Origin: Fimbriimonadaceae bacterium
GTDB taxonomy: Bacteria > Armatimonadota > Fimbriimonadia > Fimbriimonadales > Fimbriimonadaceae
Direction: 5' to 3'
DNA length: 64,000 nucleotides
Assembly: GCA_019638775.1 (NCBI GenBank)
Contig: JAHBTD010000001.1
Coordinates: 992,001 to 1,056,000, forward strand
A program made the translations under genes and the position numbers. The notes below the pieces were generated by a model. It searched no databases. It saw nothing but the letters and a program-made list of their open reading frames with translations, and had not been told where the DNA came from. Positions 8,542 to 17,098 of this stretch are shown piece after piece (the stretch's first letter is position 1; every line of letters starts with the position of its first letter).

Positions 8542-9999
8542 TTGGGACAGTTAGCGACGCTGGATTGGGTGGTTGTTCTCGCCTTTATCGGGCTGATCCT
8601 TGCGCTCGGATTTTCAGCAAAACTGCGCGACAATTCGGTTCTGCAGTATCTCACCGCTGGGCGCGCGCTCACTCTTCCGGTCTTTGTCGCCACTTTGGTG
8701 AGCACCTGGTACGGCGGCATTTTGGGGATCGCCGAATCTGTCAGTTTCTACGGTATCGGCACATGGGTGATGTTCGGGGTTCCCTTCTACGTCTTTGGGC
8801 TCATCTATGCGTTTTTCCTGGCGAAGAAGGTGCGTGAAGCGGACCAGATCAGCATCCCTGAAAGGCTCCAGCTACGCTACGGGCGGGGTGTTGCCGTCAT
8901 CGGTGCGACCCTCGTCCTGATGCTCGCCGTTCCTGCCGCCCATGTGCTGATGCTAGGGGCGCTTGTCCACTTCTTGACCGGGTGGAGCCTCGGCGCGTCC
9001 GTCCTCATCGCGGCAGTTGTCGGCACGCTGTTCCTCTATAAGGGCGGGCTTCTTGCGGACGCTCGGGTATCGGTTCTGGCCTTTCTGATGATGTACGTCG
9101 GGTTTGCCGTGATCGTGATTTGGTGCCTGATGCGGATGTCTCCAGGAGAGGCAGTCGCTGCCATCGGCAACACGCCAAAACAGGGGCATCTCCTTCAATG
9201 GGACGGCGGGGCTGGCATCGTTCAAGTTGTTAGTTTCTTCATCATCGGCGCGTGGACGCTGGTCGATCCAGGTTTTCATCAGCGCGTTGCAAGCTGCAAG
9301 AGTCCAGAAGTAGGAAAGAAGGGCGTATTGGTCAGCGTTGGGTTTTGGGTTCTCTTTGATTTACTGACCATCTCCACTGGCATGTACGCGATCGCCATGA
9401 ATCACCAATCGCCTTCTGAGGCAGGCGCTCTTGGCGGGATGCTCCTCTTCCCTTCATTTGGTCAAGCCGTCCTGCCGTCGGGCTTGTACGCCGTTTTTCT
9501 TTGCGGGATGCTTGGCACGATCGTTTCCGCGATGGTCGGCTATACGCTCGTGAGCGGAGCAAGCATTGGGCGCGATATCGTTGCTCGGTTCAAGCCAGGC
9601 GCTGACGATGCCCATATCAAGCTCTGGACGCGTATTGGCTTTGGTATCGCCACCGGACTGGCGATTACGCTTGCGCTGAACATCGAATCGGTGGTTAGTC
9701 TGTGGTATTTGTGGAGTGGAATTGTCGTCGGAGCCCTCTTAATCCCGGCTCTTTCGGCGTATGGAAAGAGAAGTCTGAATGTCTCGCCGCTCTGGATTAT
9801 TGTCTCGATGGTCGTCTCGTCCCTTGCGACATTGGGCTTGTTGATCTACGGACTGCGAACCGGAGACGCATTTCTAACCGTCACCTGGTTAGGAAAGACA
9901 TTCAGCATAGGAACGCTGGCCCCAGGATTGGCAATTTCAGCTTTTATCCTTGGGTTAGGCAAAACCCTAGCCATAATACGGGGTAAGCACCATGGTTGA
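8542..9999 (+). CDS. Sodium:solute symporter family (SSF) transporter
   Basis: About 485 residues with some thirteen hydrophobic helices. The protein has typical SSF features: YLTAGRALTLPVF near the start, then STWYGGILGIAESVSFYGIGTW, and a region (GMLGTIVSAMVGYTLVSGASIGRDIV) matching the helix that contributes to the sodium site. It should import a solute with sodium across the inner membrane. No ATG fits. I chose the in-frame TTG at 8542, ten bases after the previous stop. An upstream in-frame start at 8479 would overlap the previous gene by 53 bases. Position next to thiamine pyrophosphokinase hints at thiamine or precursor uptake, but this is only context. Confidence 0.86.
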   Translation: MGQLATLDWVVVLAFIGLILALGFSAKLRDNSVLQYLTAGRALTLPVFVATLVSTWYGGILGIAESVSFYGIGTWVMFGVPFYVFGLIYAFFLAKKVREADQISIPERLQLRYGRGVAVIGATLVLMLAVPAAHVLMLGALVHFLTGWSLGASVLIAAVVGTLFLYKGGLLADARVSVLAFLMMYVGFAVIVIWCLMRMSPGEAVAAIGNTPKQGHLLQWDGGAGIVQVVSFFIIGAWTLVDPGFHQRVASCKSPEVGKKGVLVSVGFWVLFDLLTISTGMYAIAMNHQSPSEAGALGGMLLFPSFGQAVLPSGLYAVFLCGMLGTIVSAMVGYTLVSGASIGRDIVARFKPGADDAHIKLWTRIGFGIATGLAITLALNIESVVSLWYLWSGIVVGALLIPALSAYGKRSLNVSPLWIIVSMVVSSLATLGLLIYGLRTGDAFLTVTWLGKTFSIGTLAPGLAISAFILGLGKTLAIIRGKHHG

Positions 10000-10459
10000 G
10001 AACGATAACCTATCTGTAGCAGAGGTCGAAGAACCGACCGATGCAGTCGTCGAAGAGACGCCTGAAACCGCTGATGCGTCAGCCGATGTCGAAGCGCCAG
10101 AAGCACCGGAGCAGGAGGAAGATTTTGCCCCTGCAGGTCAGGCGCGTTTGATCGTTAAACGGCAAGGCATTGAGACCGACAGCGTTTTTCCGCTTAATCC
10201 TCCTTCGACAATTGGACGCTTTGATCCGGGTGTTGGCCCTATCGATGTCGATCTTGCCGATCTACCCGAGGGTGTTTATGTCTCTCGAAAGCACGCCAAG
10301 ATCACTTGTGAGGATGATGTTTGGAAGATCGTCGATCTCGGCTCATCGAACGGCACTTTCGTTCTACGCGACGACTTTGAGCGTGTGGAAGAGGCCGAAT
10401 TGGCGGATGGCACCGAGTTTGCGCTGGGCAACGCGCGGTTTGTCTTCCGTCTGAGTTAA
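9992..10459 (+). CDS. FHA-domain protein
   Basis: The 155-residue protein starts with an acidic, Glu/Ala/Pro-rich tail (1-48). A forkhead-associated domain follows (about 50-155) with the conserved IGRFDP, SRKHAKI and SSNGTFV motifs that contact phosphothreonine. It probably binds a phosphorylated partner in the cytoplasm. No Ser/Thr kinase gene is nearby. Its start overlaps the symporter stop by eight bases, so the two are cotranscribed. A strong terminator follows. Confidence 0.9.
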   Translation: MVENDNLSVAEVEEPTDAVVEETPETADASADVEAPEAPEQEEDFAPAGQARLIVKRQGIETDSVFPLNPPSTIGRFDPGVGPIDVDLADLPEGVYVSRKHAKITCEDDVWKIVDLGSSNGTFVLRDDFERVEEAELADGTEFALGNARFVFRLS

Positions 10460-10475
10460 GTCCAGACCCGATTGG

Positions 10476-10513
10476 AACATAGAGGCCATCGTTAGCGATG
10501 GCCTCTATGTTTA
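10476..10513 (+). terminator. Rho-independent terminator after the FHA gene
   Basis: A perfect 15-bp stem (ACATAGAGGCCATCG with CGATGGCCTCTATGT), a four-base loop and a short T-rich tail (TTTAT). It ends the thiamine pyrophosphokinase-symporter-FHA operon. Confidence 0.85.
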
Positions 10514-10634
10514 TCTATGGCGGCACGATCCAGCCGCTTTTGTGCGCCTACCTTCTGAGATACAGGCCCAGGCCCTTAGGAACATCTTTCTTCGTTCCGC
10601 CCTTTTCTCCTCCAGCACTACGCTGGAGACAAAG

Positions 10635-11102
10635 ATGAACATCAAAAAGATCGCACTTCTCGTCGCTATTCCCGTCCTCGCCATCGGTTGGTATCTCTTT
10701 CATCCCGAACTGCTGTTCGTGAACAAAAGTGTCAACGAAGGTCTCCCTGCTGCTGGGCAGATGGTTCAGACGATCTCGCAAGGGAGCTTTCAGAGCTATG
10801 CTCACGAGACCAAGGGGATTGCGAGCGTTGTTGAAAGCGACGGTAAGAAGTACCTTCGTTTAAGCGAGTTTTCGACCTCGAACGGCCCCGACGTCCGTGT
10901 GTATTTGGTGAAGGGCTCGGACAGCGCTGAGGACTCTGTCAAGAAAAACGGTTACGTTGAGCTGGGCAAGCTGAAGGGGAATATCGGAGATCAGAACTAT
11001 CACATTCCAGATTCGGTGAACCTCGACGAGTACAAAGCCGTATCCATCTGGTGCGCTCGCTTTAGCGTTGGGTTTGGAGGGGCAACGCTTAGCCAGAAGT
11101 GA
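10635..11102 (+). CDS. DM13-domain protein, membrane-anchored
   Basis: The 155-residue protein starts with one hydrophobic helix (about 5-22) that anchors it or serves as a signal sequence. A DM13 domain follows: LRLSEFSTSNGPDVRVYL, then LGKLKGNIGDQNYHIP and SIWCARFSVGFGGATL. DM13 domains are proposed to carry out electron transfer through a conserved cysteine, seen here in WCARF. The start was set at 10635, where GGAGAC precedes the ATG. An upstream in-frame start would add 31 residues without domain character. Confidence 0.82.
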   Translation: MNIKKIALLVAIPVLAIGWYLFHPELLFVNKSVNEGLPAAGQMVQTISQGSFQSYAHETKGIASVVESDGKKYLRLSEFSTSNGPDVRVYLVKGSDSAEDSVKKNGYVELGKLKGNIGDQNYHIPDSVNLDEYKAVSIWCARFSVGFGGATLSQK

Positions 11103-11250
11103 CGGATTAGGAATGATTGAGGCATGGGAGGAGGCTGCGATGTCATGCCGCTTGGATCGCTTTCTTCAAGGCATCGAGTACGGAGATTGGCCTCTCTTCC
11201 CATTCTTCATCCCTCAACCTTGCTAACTGGGTACCCTCACGGCACAACCG

Positions 11251-12276
11251 ATGCTCCAACGCCATCAGCCGCTTGCGATATACATGGAAGGAGCCCTCGA
11301 TGTCGATATCGGCAAGATGGGCTTTGGGATTCTCCGGTATTCGCCGAACCCAGTGGCGTGCGTTATCGACTCCCGCTTCTCGGGCAGAGATCAGCAAGAC
11401 ATCACTCGCATACCCCGCTCTTGTCCGGTAGTCGGCAGCGTGGCAGAAGCCATTTCGAAGGGCGCAGAAGTGCTTGTGCTGGGAACTGCCCCACCAGGAG
11501 GCTTGATTCCGCAAGCTTGGAACAGCGCTATTCAGGAGGCCATCAATGGAGGACTGAGCATCGTCAATGGCCTTCACGACCTCCTGGCCCCAAGGTTTCC
11601 GAATCTCAAACCCGGGCAGTGGGTTTGGGATGTTCGACTCGAACCCAAAGACCTTGGCGTGAACGAAGGCCGCGCCCGATTACTCCCAAACAAGCGCGTG
11701 CTGATGATCGGCACAAGTATGGCGGTCGGCAAGATGACGGCCGGCCTGGAGATTTACCGAACCGCGCTGAGCCGGGGTATTAAGGCGGAGTTCGTCGCCA
11801 CCGGCCAGATCGGAATCACAATCATGGGCTCGGGCGTACCACTTGACGCCGTGCGTGTGGACTATGCCGCAGGAGCCATCGAACGCGAAGTGATGTGCGT
11901 TGCCGAGGCTGAACTGATCATCGTGGAAGGTCAAGGCGCGCTGATTCATCCGGGAAGCACCGCCACGCTTCCTCTCTTGCGCGGCTCGATGCCCACCCAC
12001 CTCATCCTATGCCACATCGCCGGCATGGACATGCTAAATCGCGTGTCGTGGGTGAAGGTGCCGCCCCTTCGCGACTACGTGCGCCTTTATGAAGACCTTG
12101 CCGAAGCTTGCGGCACATTTCCCCGGCCCAAGACGGCGGGAATCTGCGTGAACACGTTCGGGTTGGACGAAGCCGCTGCGAGGGAGGTCATCCAACGAAC
12201 ACAGGACGAAACGGGACTGCACGTGACTGATCCTGTGCGGTTTGGGGTGGATGGACTTTTGGAAGCCTTAGGGTAG
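11251..12276 (+). CDS. DUF1611 family P-loop protein (DgcN-like)
   Basis: The 341-residue protein matches the DUF1611 family. There is a Rossmann-like N-terminal domain (GFGILRYSPNPVACVIDSR) and then a P-loop domain with MIGTSMAVGKMT. VEGQGALIHPG follows, then a C-terminal region with CHIAGM and GICVNTFGL. Some members (DgcN) take part in D-glutamate breakdown together with the epimerase-like DgcA. No dgcA-like gene is beside this one, so the substrate is uncertain. The start is set by homology to the family N-terminus. The 148 bp upstream (11103-11250) hold nothing I can support. Confidence 0.8.
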   Translation: MLQRHQPLAIYMEGALDVDIGKMGFGILRYSPNPVACVIDSRFSGRDQQDITRIPRSCPVVGSVAEAISKGAEVLVLGTAPPGGLIPQAWNSAIQEAINGGLSIVNGLHDLLAPRFPNLKPGQWVWDVRLEPKDLGVNEGRARLLPNKRVLMIGTSMAVGKMTAGLEIYRTALSRGIKAEFVATGQIGITIMGSGVPLDAVRVDYAAGAIEREVMCVAEAELIIVEGQGALIHPGSTATLPLLRGSMPTHLILCHIAGMDMLNRVSWVKVPPLRDYVRLYEDLAEACGTFPRPKTAGICVNTFGLDEAAAREVIQRTQDETGLHVTDPVRFGVDGLLEALG

Positions 12277-12287
12277 AACACCCGCCC

Positions 12288-12364
12288 TCGGTTCGCTATC
12301 GCTCACCGTCCCTCCCTCCAGGGAGGGAAGTTCAAAGCGAAGCGTGACACAGGGAGGGTGCTGT
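12288..12364. repeat. G/C-rich palindromic repeat between the DUF1611 gene and mutS
   Basis: An imperfect long palindrome with centre CCCTCCCTCCAGGGAGGGAA, flanked by TCGCTATCGCTCACCG and AAGCGAAGCGTGACACAGG, ending in GGGAGGGTG. It is the same family as 17731-17816 and the two copies inside the GH78 gene. It sits between convergent genes, where it could also act as a terminator. Confidence 0.8.
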
Positions 12365-12386
12365 TCGACCTGGACGTAACGAGCGC

Positions 12387-15176
12387 TTAGCTCTTCGCGC
12401 CGAACTTTCGCTTCCAATCGTCGATCAAGCGCAGAGCTTCGATGGGGGTTAGCCGGTTCACGTCCACTTTGTCCAGCTCCTTCATCACCGGAGGCGGTTC
12501 CACGTCGAACAGCGTGAGCTGAAGCTTTTGGCTGGTGGTGGAGACTTTTGGCGCAGAAGAGCCCTGCTCTAGCTCGTCCAACAGCTCCTGCGAACGGATC
12601 AGCACCGAATGCGGCACGCCCGCCATCTTCGCTACGTGGATGCCGTAGCTGCGGTCGGTGCCGCCGGGAAGGACGCGGTGCGTCCAGACCACGTCGTCCC
12701 CAATCTCCTCCACGCTCACACGGTAGTTAGAGACAGTGGGAAGTTGATCGGCGAGGGCGTTCAGTTGGTGATAGTGAGTCGCAAAAAGCGTTTTTGCCCC
12801 AACCATTGCCAGGTGTTCGATCATCGCCCAGGCGATCGCCATGCCGTCGTAGGTGCTGGTTCCTCGCCCAACCTCATCGAGAATGACCAAGCTCCGCTCG
12901 GTCGCGTGGTTGAGTATGTTCGCGCTCTCGATCATCTCGACCATGAAGGTGCTCTGCCCCAGCGCAAGCTCGTCCTTCGCGCCGATGCGGGCAAAGATGC
13001 GGTCGCATATCCCCAGGCGGCAACTCCTGGCGGGGACGAAGCAACCTACCTGAGCCAGCAGAACAATGAGCGCGGTCTGGCGCAGGTAGGTGGACTTTCC
13101 CGACATGTTGGGACCGGTGAGGATGACGATTCGATTTTGGATTTGGGGAGCGGAGTTGGGGGCATTGGATTGTAGATCGTTGATTGCAGATTGTTGATTG
13201 ATTGGCTCTCCGGCCTCTACAGGATTGCCGATAGCTGATAGCTGATCGCCTAATCCCTCCCGATCTCCGGTCTCCGATCTCTGATTTCCGATCTCTGATT
13301 TCTGATCCCCGATAGCTGATTGCTGATCGCTTGAACCCTCCCGTTCTCCGGTCTCCGATCTCTGATCTCCCAACTCCAAATCATTCGGCACAAACGCCGA
13401 ATTCTGCGCCTCAACGACTGGATGTCGCCCTGCCTCGATCTCCAGTACATCCTCGTCAACCAGTTCCGGCCGCACATAGCCCCGGTACGCAGAGACCTCG
13501 GCAAAGGCACACAGCACATCAATTTCGGCGATCGTCTTAGCGGTTTGGAGCAGCGCCCGAGAATGTTCCGTTACACGGTTTCTCAGTCTGTAAAAAACAT
13601 CCGTCTCCAGCCCGATCGCCTTTTCGTCGGCTCCCAGCACCAGGGATTCGTGCTCCTTCAGCGCAGCGGTGATGTATCGCTCCGCATTTGCCGTGGTCTG
13701 CTTGCGGATGTAGTGGTCAGGGACTTTGTCCAACTGCGACTTCGATATCTCCAAGTAATAGCCAAAAACTGAATTGAATCCAACTTTCAGATTGTTTATT
13801 CCAGTGGATTCGCGCTCGGCCTGTTCGAGGTCGGCGATGTACTTCCTCCCGTTTCGGGAGAGGTCGCGCAGCTTATCCAGTTCGATGTCGTAACTCTCTT
13901 TGATGATGCCTCCGTCACGGATGGTTAGCGGTGGCTCGTCCTGTAGGGCCGAATTCAAGAGATGCTTCAGCTCGTCATGATCCGAGACCAAGCCCAACAA
14001 CTCCAACAACCTGCCACTTGACAGCCGCCCGAGCTTTCCAACCAGCGACGGCAATGCTTGGAGGGAGTTGCGCAGGCCGACGAGATCGCGCGGTCCCGCC
14101 ATCCCGGTGGCGCATCGTGAGACAAGGCGCTCAATGTCGGAGATTTTGCGCATCTCGTCTTGAAGATCACCCCTGATCAGATTCTCCCGGACCAGCTTCT
14201 CCACCGCTTCATGACGCAGCTCGATCGTCTTGCGGTCAAGCAGAGGCTGCTCCAACCACCTGCGCATCTGGCGCGATCCCATCGGGGTGCGCGCGGCATC
14301 AACAACCGATAGCAAGGTGTACTTCTTGGAACCGTCCTGTAGGTTTTGGGTGATCTCCAGCGAACGGCGGGTGGAGCCGTCCAGACGCATAAAGCTTTCA
14401 ACGGAATACGTCGATAGCGAGTCGATATGAGCAAGCGGAAGGCCGTTCTTCTCGGCGTAACTGAGAACCATTGAGGCCGCGATCACAGCGCTCGGTTTGT
14501 CGTCGCAGCCGAAGCCATCCAATTGCGCCACATTGAGCTGCTCAAGCAGTCTTCTGCGTGCTCGATCCAGTGCAGGTTGCTGGACCTCAGTCACCGCAGA
14601 GCCCAAGCCTGTCGCTGAGATTTCGCCAAATGGCGACGACGAGGGGCCGACCAAAAGCTCGGTAGGCTTGAGCCGGGCAAGCTCTTGTACCATCCGGTCA
14701 TCCAGATCGCTCCCTTCAACTTCCGTGACGGCAAACTCCCCGGTGCTGGGATCGAGTACGGCAAGTCCGATTCGTCCATCAAGCGAACAGATCGCGGCAA
14801 GGAAGTTGTTCTGCCCGGATTGGAGCATCGCATCCTCAACTAAGGTTCCAGGCGTAAGGATGCGGGTGATGCCGCGCTTGACGAGGCCCTTGGCCTGTTT
14901 GGGGTCTTCCAGCTGCTCGCAGATGGCAACCTTTATCCCCTGCGAAAGCGCCTTGGCGAGATACTTTTCAAAGGCATGATACGGCACTCCCGCCATCGGC
15001 ATGCGGTCGCCTCCGTCCTCGCGCGAAGTGAGCGTAATCTCCAACGATGCGGCGGCCTTCTCGGCATCCTCGCCATAGAATTCGTAAAAGTCCCCCACAC
15101 GGATCGCCATGAGCACACCCGGATGCTCCGCCTTGAGGGCGAAGTATTGTTTGAGCATGGGGGTGTTGCCTTTCAC
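12387..15176 (-). CDS. mutS: DNA mismatch repair protein MutS with a repeat-derived insert
   Basis: The 929-residue MutS has the N-terminal mismatch-binding domain with its Phe-X-Glu motif (GDFYEFYGEDA), then connector, core and clamp domains. The C-terminal ATPase has Walker A TGPNMSGKSTYLRQ, DEVGRGTSTYDG and ATHYHQL. It recognises mismatches and recruits MutL. I chose the GTG at 15176 (VKGNTPMLKQY) because AGGAAA precedes it and the family starts there. The frame stays open 31 codons further up. Residues of about 600-680, just before Walker A, are an extra linker of GDQRSETGDRE-like repeats translated from the dispersed GATC-type repeat. The usual family has only about 15 residues at this place. 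Confidence 0.96.
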   Translation of the reverse strand: MKGNTPMLKQYFALKAEHPGVLMAIRVGDFYEFYGEDAEKAAASLEITLTSREDGGDRMPMAGVPYHAFEKYLAKALSQGIKVAICEQLEDPKQAKGLVKRGITRILTPGTLVEDAMLQSGQNNFLAAICSLDGRIGLAVLDPSTGEFAVTEVEGSDLDDRMVQELARLKPTELLVGPSSSPFGEISATGLGSAVTEVQQPALDRARRRLLEQLNVAQLDGFGCDDKPSAVIAASMVLSYAEKNGLPLAHIDSLSTYSVESFMRLDGSTRRSLEITQNLQDGSKKYTLLSVVDAARTPMGSRQMRRWLEQPLLDRKTIELRHEAVEKLVRENLIRGDLQDEMRKISDIERLVSRCATGMAGPRDLVGLRNSLQALPSLVGKLGRLSSGRLLELLGLVSDHDELKHLLNSALQDEPPLTIRDGGIIKESYDIELDKLRDLSRNGRKYIADLEQAERESTGINNLKVGFNSVFGYYLEISKSQLDKVPDHYIRKQTTANAERYITAALKEHESLVLGADEKAIGLETDVFYRLRNRVTEHSRALLQTAKTIAEIDVLCAFAEVSAYRGYVRPELVDEDVLEIEAGRHPVVEAQNSAFVPNDLELGDQRSETGEREGSSDQQSAIGDQKSEIGNQRSETGDREGLGDQLSAIGNPVEAGEPINQQSAINDLQSNAPNSAPQIQNRIVILTGPNMSGKSTYLRQTALIVLLAQVGCFVPARSCRLGICDRIFARIGAKDELALGQSTFMVEMIESANILNHATERSLVILDEVGRGTSTYDGMAIAWAMIEHLAMVGAKTLFATHYHQLNALADQLPTVSNYRVSVEEIGDDVVWTHRVLPGGTDRSYGIHVAKMAGVPHSVLIRSQELLDELEQGSSAPKVSTTSQKLQLTLFDVEPPPVMKELDKVDVNRLTPIEALRLIDDWKRKFGAKS
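13128..13375. repeat. GATC/CTGAT-type repeat array inside mutS
   Basis: About 250 bases of degenerate tandem units such as CTGATTTCCGATCTC, GATAGCTGATTGCTGATC and CTCCGGTCTCCGATCT, ending with one or two TTTTGGA units near the Walker A codons. Translated in the mutS frame, this gives repeated (R/K)SE(T/I)G(D/N)(Q/R) and SAIGNQ-like peptides. Confidence 0.88.
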
Positions 15177-15354
15177 GGTTTTCCTATCAAACGTAACGAA
15201 TATGTAGCCGCACACTAAGCCTGCATTCCAGGGTTGAGACTTAAAGCCTGTGGCTGCTACGACGTACACTCACGGCAAAGCATCCTGCCTTGCGATTTCT
15301 CGCACCTTGGAGTATGACCCACGTGCAGGGCTCGTCAATTTGCCTGCGCCGAGA

Positions 15355-15360
15355 TACAAT
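15355..15360 (+). promoter_or_regulatory. Possible -10 box TACAAT for the holin-like/yvcK/gmk operon
   Basis: TACAAT lies 21 bases before the chosen ATG at 15382. TCGTCA, 17 bases further up, is a weak -35 (four of six matches). Confidence 0.4.
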
Positions 15361-15381
15361 GATGAGGGCGCAAAAGTACCA

Positions 15382-15783
15382 ATGTCCAACCTTCTTCTTA
15401 AATGGGTTCTCACTGCGGTGGGAGTTGTGGTTGCCGCGTGGCTCACGAGCTTGGTCGGCCTGACACTTAAAGCCGACATCCAAACTTGGGGGCACGCCGC
15501 CCAACTTTTGGTGGGTGTGGCTATCCTAGGGCTCCTCAATGCAACGCTTGGCAGGATTCTCAAGCTACTCACGGTACCATTGAACTGTCTCACTCTGGGG
15601 TTATTCTCGCTGGTTATCAATGGGCTGATCTTGTGGATCACTTCACGGCTCGACATGGGCTTCACGATTACGGGAACGCCTTGGCAACAGTTCTTGTCAG
15701 CCGTCTTCGGAAGTATTGTGATTTCAGCGGTGAGCGGCATCCTGCGCGGCCTGCTGAAAGAGAACAAAGATAAAGATGATTAA
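15382..15783 (+). CDS. Phage-holin-like family IV small membrane protein
   Basis: A 133-residue protein with four hydrophobic helices (about 5-27, 38-58, 62-88 and 101-122). It contains the motif GLLNATLGRILKLLTVPLNCLTLGLFSLVINGL in two parts (LLNATLGRILKLLT and LTLGLFSLVINGL), typical of the DUF360/holin-superfamily-IV membrane proteins. Despite the name, these chromosomal proteins are not known to be lysis holins, and their role is unknown. The start at MSNLLLKW removes a charged N-terminal stretch from the longer frame. Its stop overlaps the yvcK start by eight bases. Confidence 0.8.
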   Translation: MSNLLLKWVLTAVGVVVAAWLTSLVGLTLKADIQTWGHAAQLLVGVAILGLLNATLGRILKLLTVPLNCLTLGLFSLVINGLILWITSRLDMGFTITGTPWQQFLSAVFGSIVISAVSGILRGLLKENKDKDD

Positions 15784-17083
15784 CCGGTACCGCTGGCAAA
15801 GACTCCGAGCCCGCGCGAAGGGGATGCGAACGGCATTCCTGATCCTCGCGCTGGGCGGTCTGTGCTTTGTGGTTGGCTCCGCGCTGAGCTTTAAGCTCAT
15901 CATCCTGCCCGTCCTCGAATCCGTGGAGCGGCTGGCCAACGAATCTCTTTCTACAGCCGTAAGCTCTCAGAACATGGAGGAGGCTCGGCACTTCGTCGGC
16001 GGCATTCTTCTTTTCCTTGGGTTCTATCTCATCTACCTTGGCTTGCGCGGCGTGATCATCCAGTTCGTCGAGACGGTGACTGGGCAAAAGGGCGAGGTCA
16101 TGGACGTCTACAAGCGACGACGCGATCTTTCACAAGGACCCCGGATTGTGGCAATCGGGGGCGGCACCGGTCTGAGCACGCTCTTGCGCGGTTTAAAGAA
16201 GCACTCTTCAAACATCACGGCCATTGTCACGGTGACCGACGATGGCGGCAGCAGCGGACGTCTTACCCGAGAAAAGGGCATGATCCCCCCTGGTGATATC
16301 CGCAACTGCTTGGTGGCCTTGGCGGATGCAGAAAAGGCGATGACCGACCTTTTTCAGCATCGCTTTAAGAGCGATAGCGGAACGCTCAGCGGGCACAGCA
16401 TCGGGAATCTGCTCATCGCCGCGCTCGTCGACCAGTCGCAAGGGGACTTCGAAAAGGCGGTTGAGAAAGCAAGCGACGTTTTGCTCATTCGCGGACGAGT
16501 CGTCCCTTCGACCCTCTCACATGTACGACTTCGTGCGCTCATGGAGGACGGCACTGAGCTCTGCGGAGAGACGAAGATCGCGGCGACCGGGAAGCGGATT
16601 CGACGCATCTATCTGGACCCCGAAGACGTCGTGGCCCACCCCGGCGCGGTGGAAGCGATCCGTGCGGCAGATTTGATCTGTATCGGCCCGGGAAGTGTCT
16701 ACACCAGTATCATCCCAAACCTTCTCGTCCCCGGGATTGCGGAGGCGCTGATGGAATCTCACGCCCCAAAAGCCTATATCTGCAACGTCATGACCCAGCC
16801 CGGCGAGAGCGACGCCTTTACCGCAGCGGAGCACGTCACGGTTATCCGCGCCAATACCGATCACAAAGTGTTCGACTATGTTCTGGTCAACATGGCTTTG
16901 CCAAGCTCTCACCTCGTTGAGAAGTACCGAGAATCGGGTCAGTTCGTCGTGGAGGCGGATATGGACCGGATTCGTGCGATGGGATATAAAGCGATCGGCG
17001 GAGACTTTATGAGTGAGACGGACTTTGTCCGTCACGACCCGATGCGGGTTGCAGAGCGGCTGATGAGCCTGCTGACGCGGTAG
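15776..17083 (+). CDS. yvcK: YvcK/GlmR-like protein (CofD-like fold) with N-terminal membrane anchor
   Basis: The 435-residue protein has two N-terminal membrane helices (about 18-40 and 73-94). From about residue 122 it has a YvcK domain with IVAIGGGTGLSTLLRG and VTVTDDGGSSGRL, which in the family bind UDP-sugars. YvcK/GlmR stimulates amino-sugar synthesis for cell-wall precursors and supports growth on gluconeogenic carbon. Bacillus YvcK is near 317 residues, so about 115 residues here form the membrane anchor. It is translationally coupled to the holin-like gene, and gmk follows after 15 bases. Confidence 0.9.
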   Translation: MINRYRWQRLRARAKGMRTAFLILALGGLCFVVGSALSFKLIILPVLESVERLANESLSTAVSSQNMEEARHFVGGILLFLGFYLIYLGLRGVIIQFVETVTGQKGEVMDVYKRRRDLSQGPRIVAIGGGTGLSTLLRGLKKHSSNITAIVTVTDDGGSSGRLTREKGMIPPGDIRNCLVALADAEKAMTDLFQHRFKSDSGTLSGHSIGNLLIAALVDQSQGDFEKAVEKASDVLLIRGRVVPSTLSHVRLRALMEDGTELCGETKIAATGKRIRRIYLDPEDVVAHPGAVEAIRAADLICIGPGSVYTSIIPNLLVPGIAEALMESHAPKAYICNVMTQPGESDAFTAAEHVTVIRANTDHKVFDYVLVNMALPSSHLVEKYRESGQFVVEADMDRIRAMGYKAIGGDFMSETDFVRHDPMRVAERLMSLLTR

Positions 17084-17098
17084 AGTCTAAGCAAGCCT

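Noticed and set aside
10552-10600. CTGAGATA upstream of the DM13 gene, like the TPP riboswitch motif
   Set aside because: The other conserved TPP parts (ACCC, GAACCTGAT, GCGNAGGGA) are missing, and the gene downstream is not a thiamine gene.
11143-11577. Minus-strand 144-residue frame opposite the DUF1611 gene
   Set aside because: Most of it is antisense to a well-supported gene. Only the last 36 residues lie outside, and they match no motif I know.
12609-13175. Plus-strand 188-residue frame opposite mutS
   Set aside because: Antisense to the conserved ATPase domain of mutS. No motif or start signal.
13165-13370. CRISPR-like direct repeats within mutS
   Set aside because: Units are short, degenerate and in an open coding frame, with no constant repeat or unique spacers of equal size.
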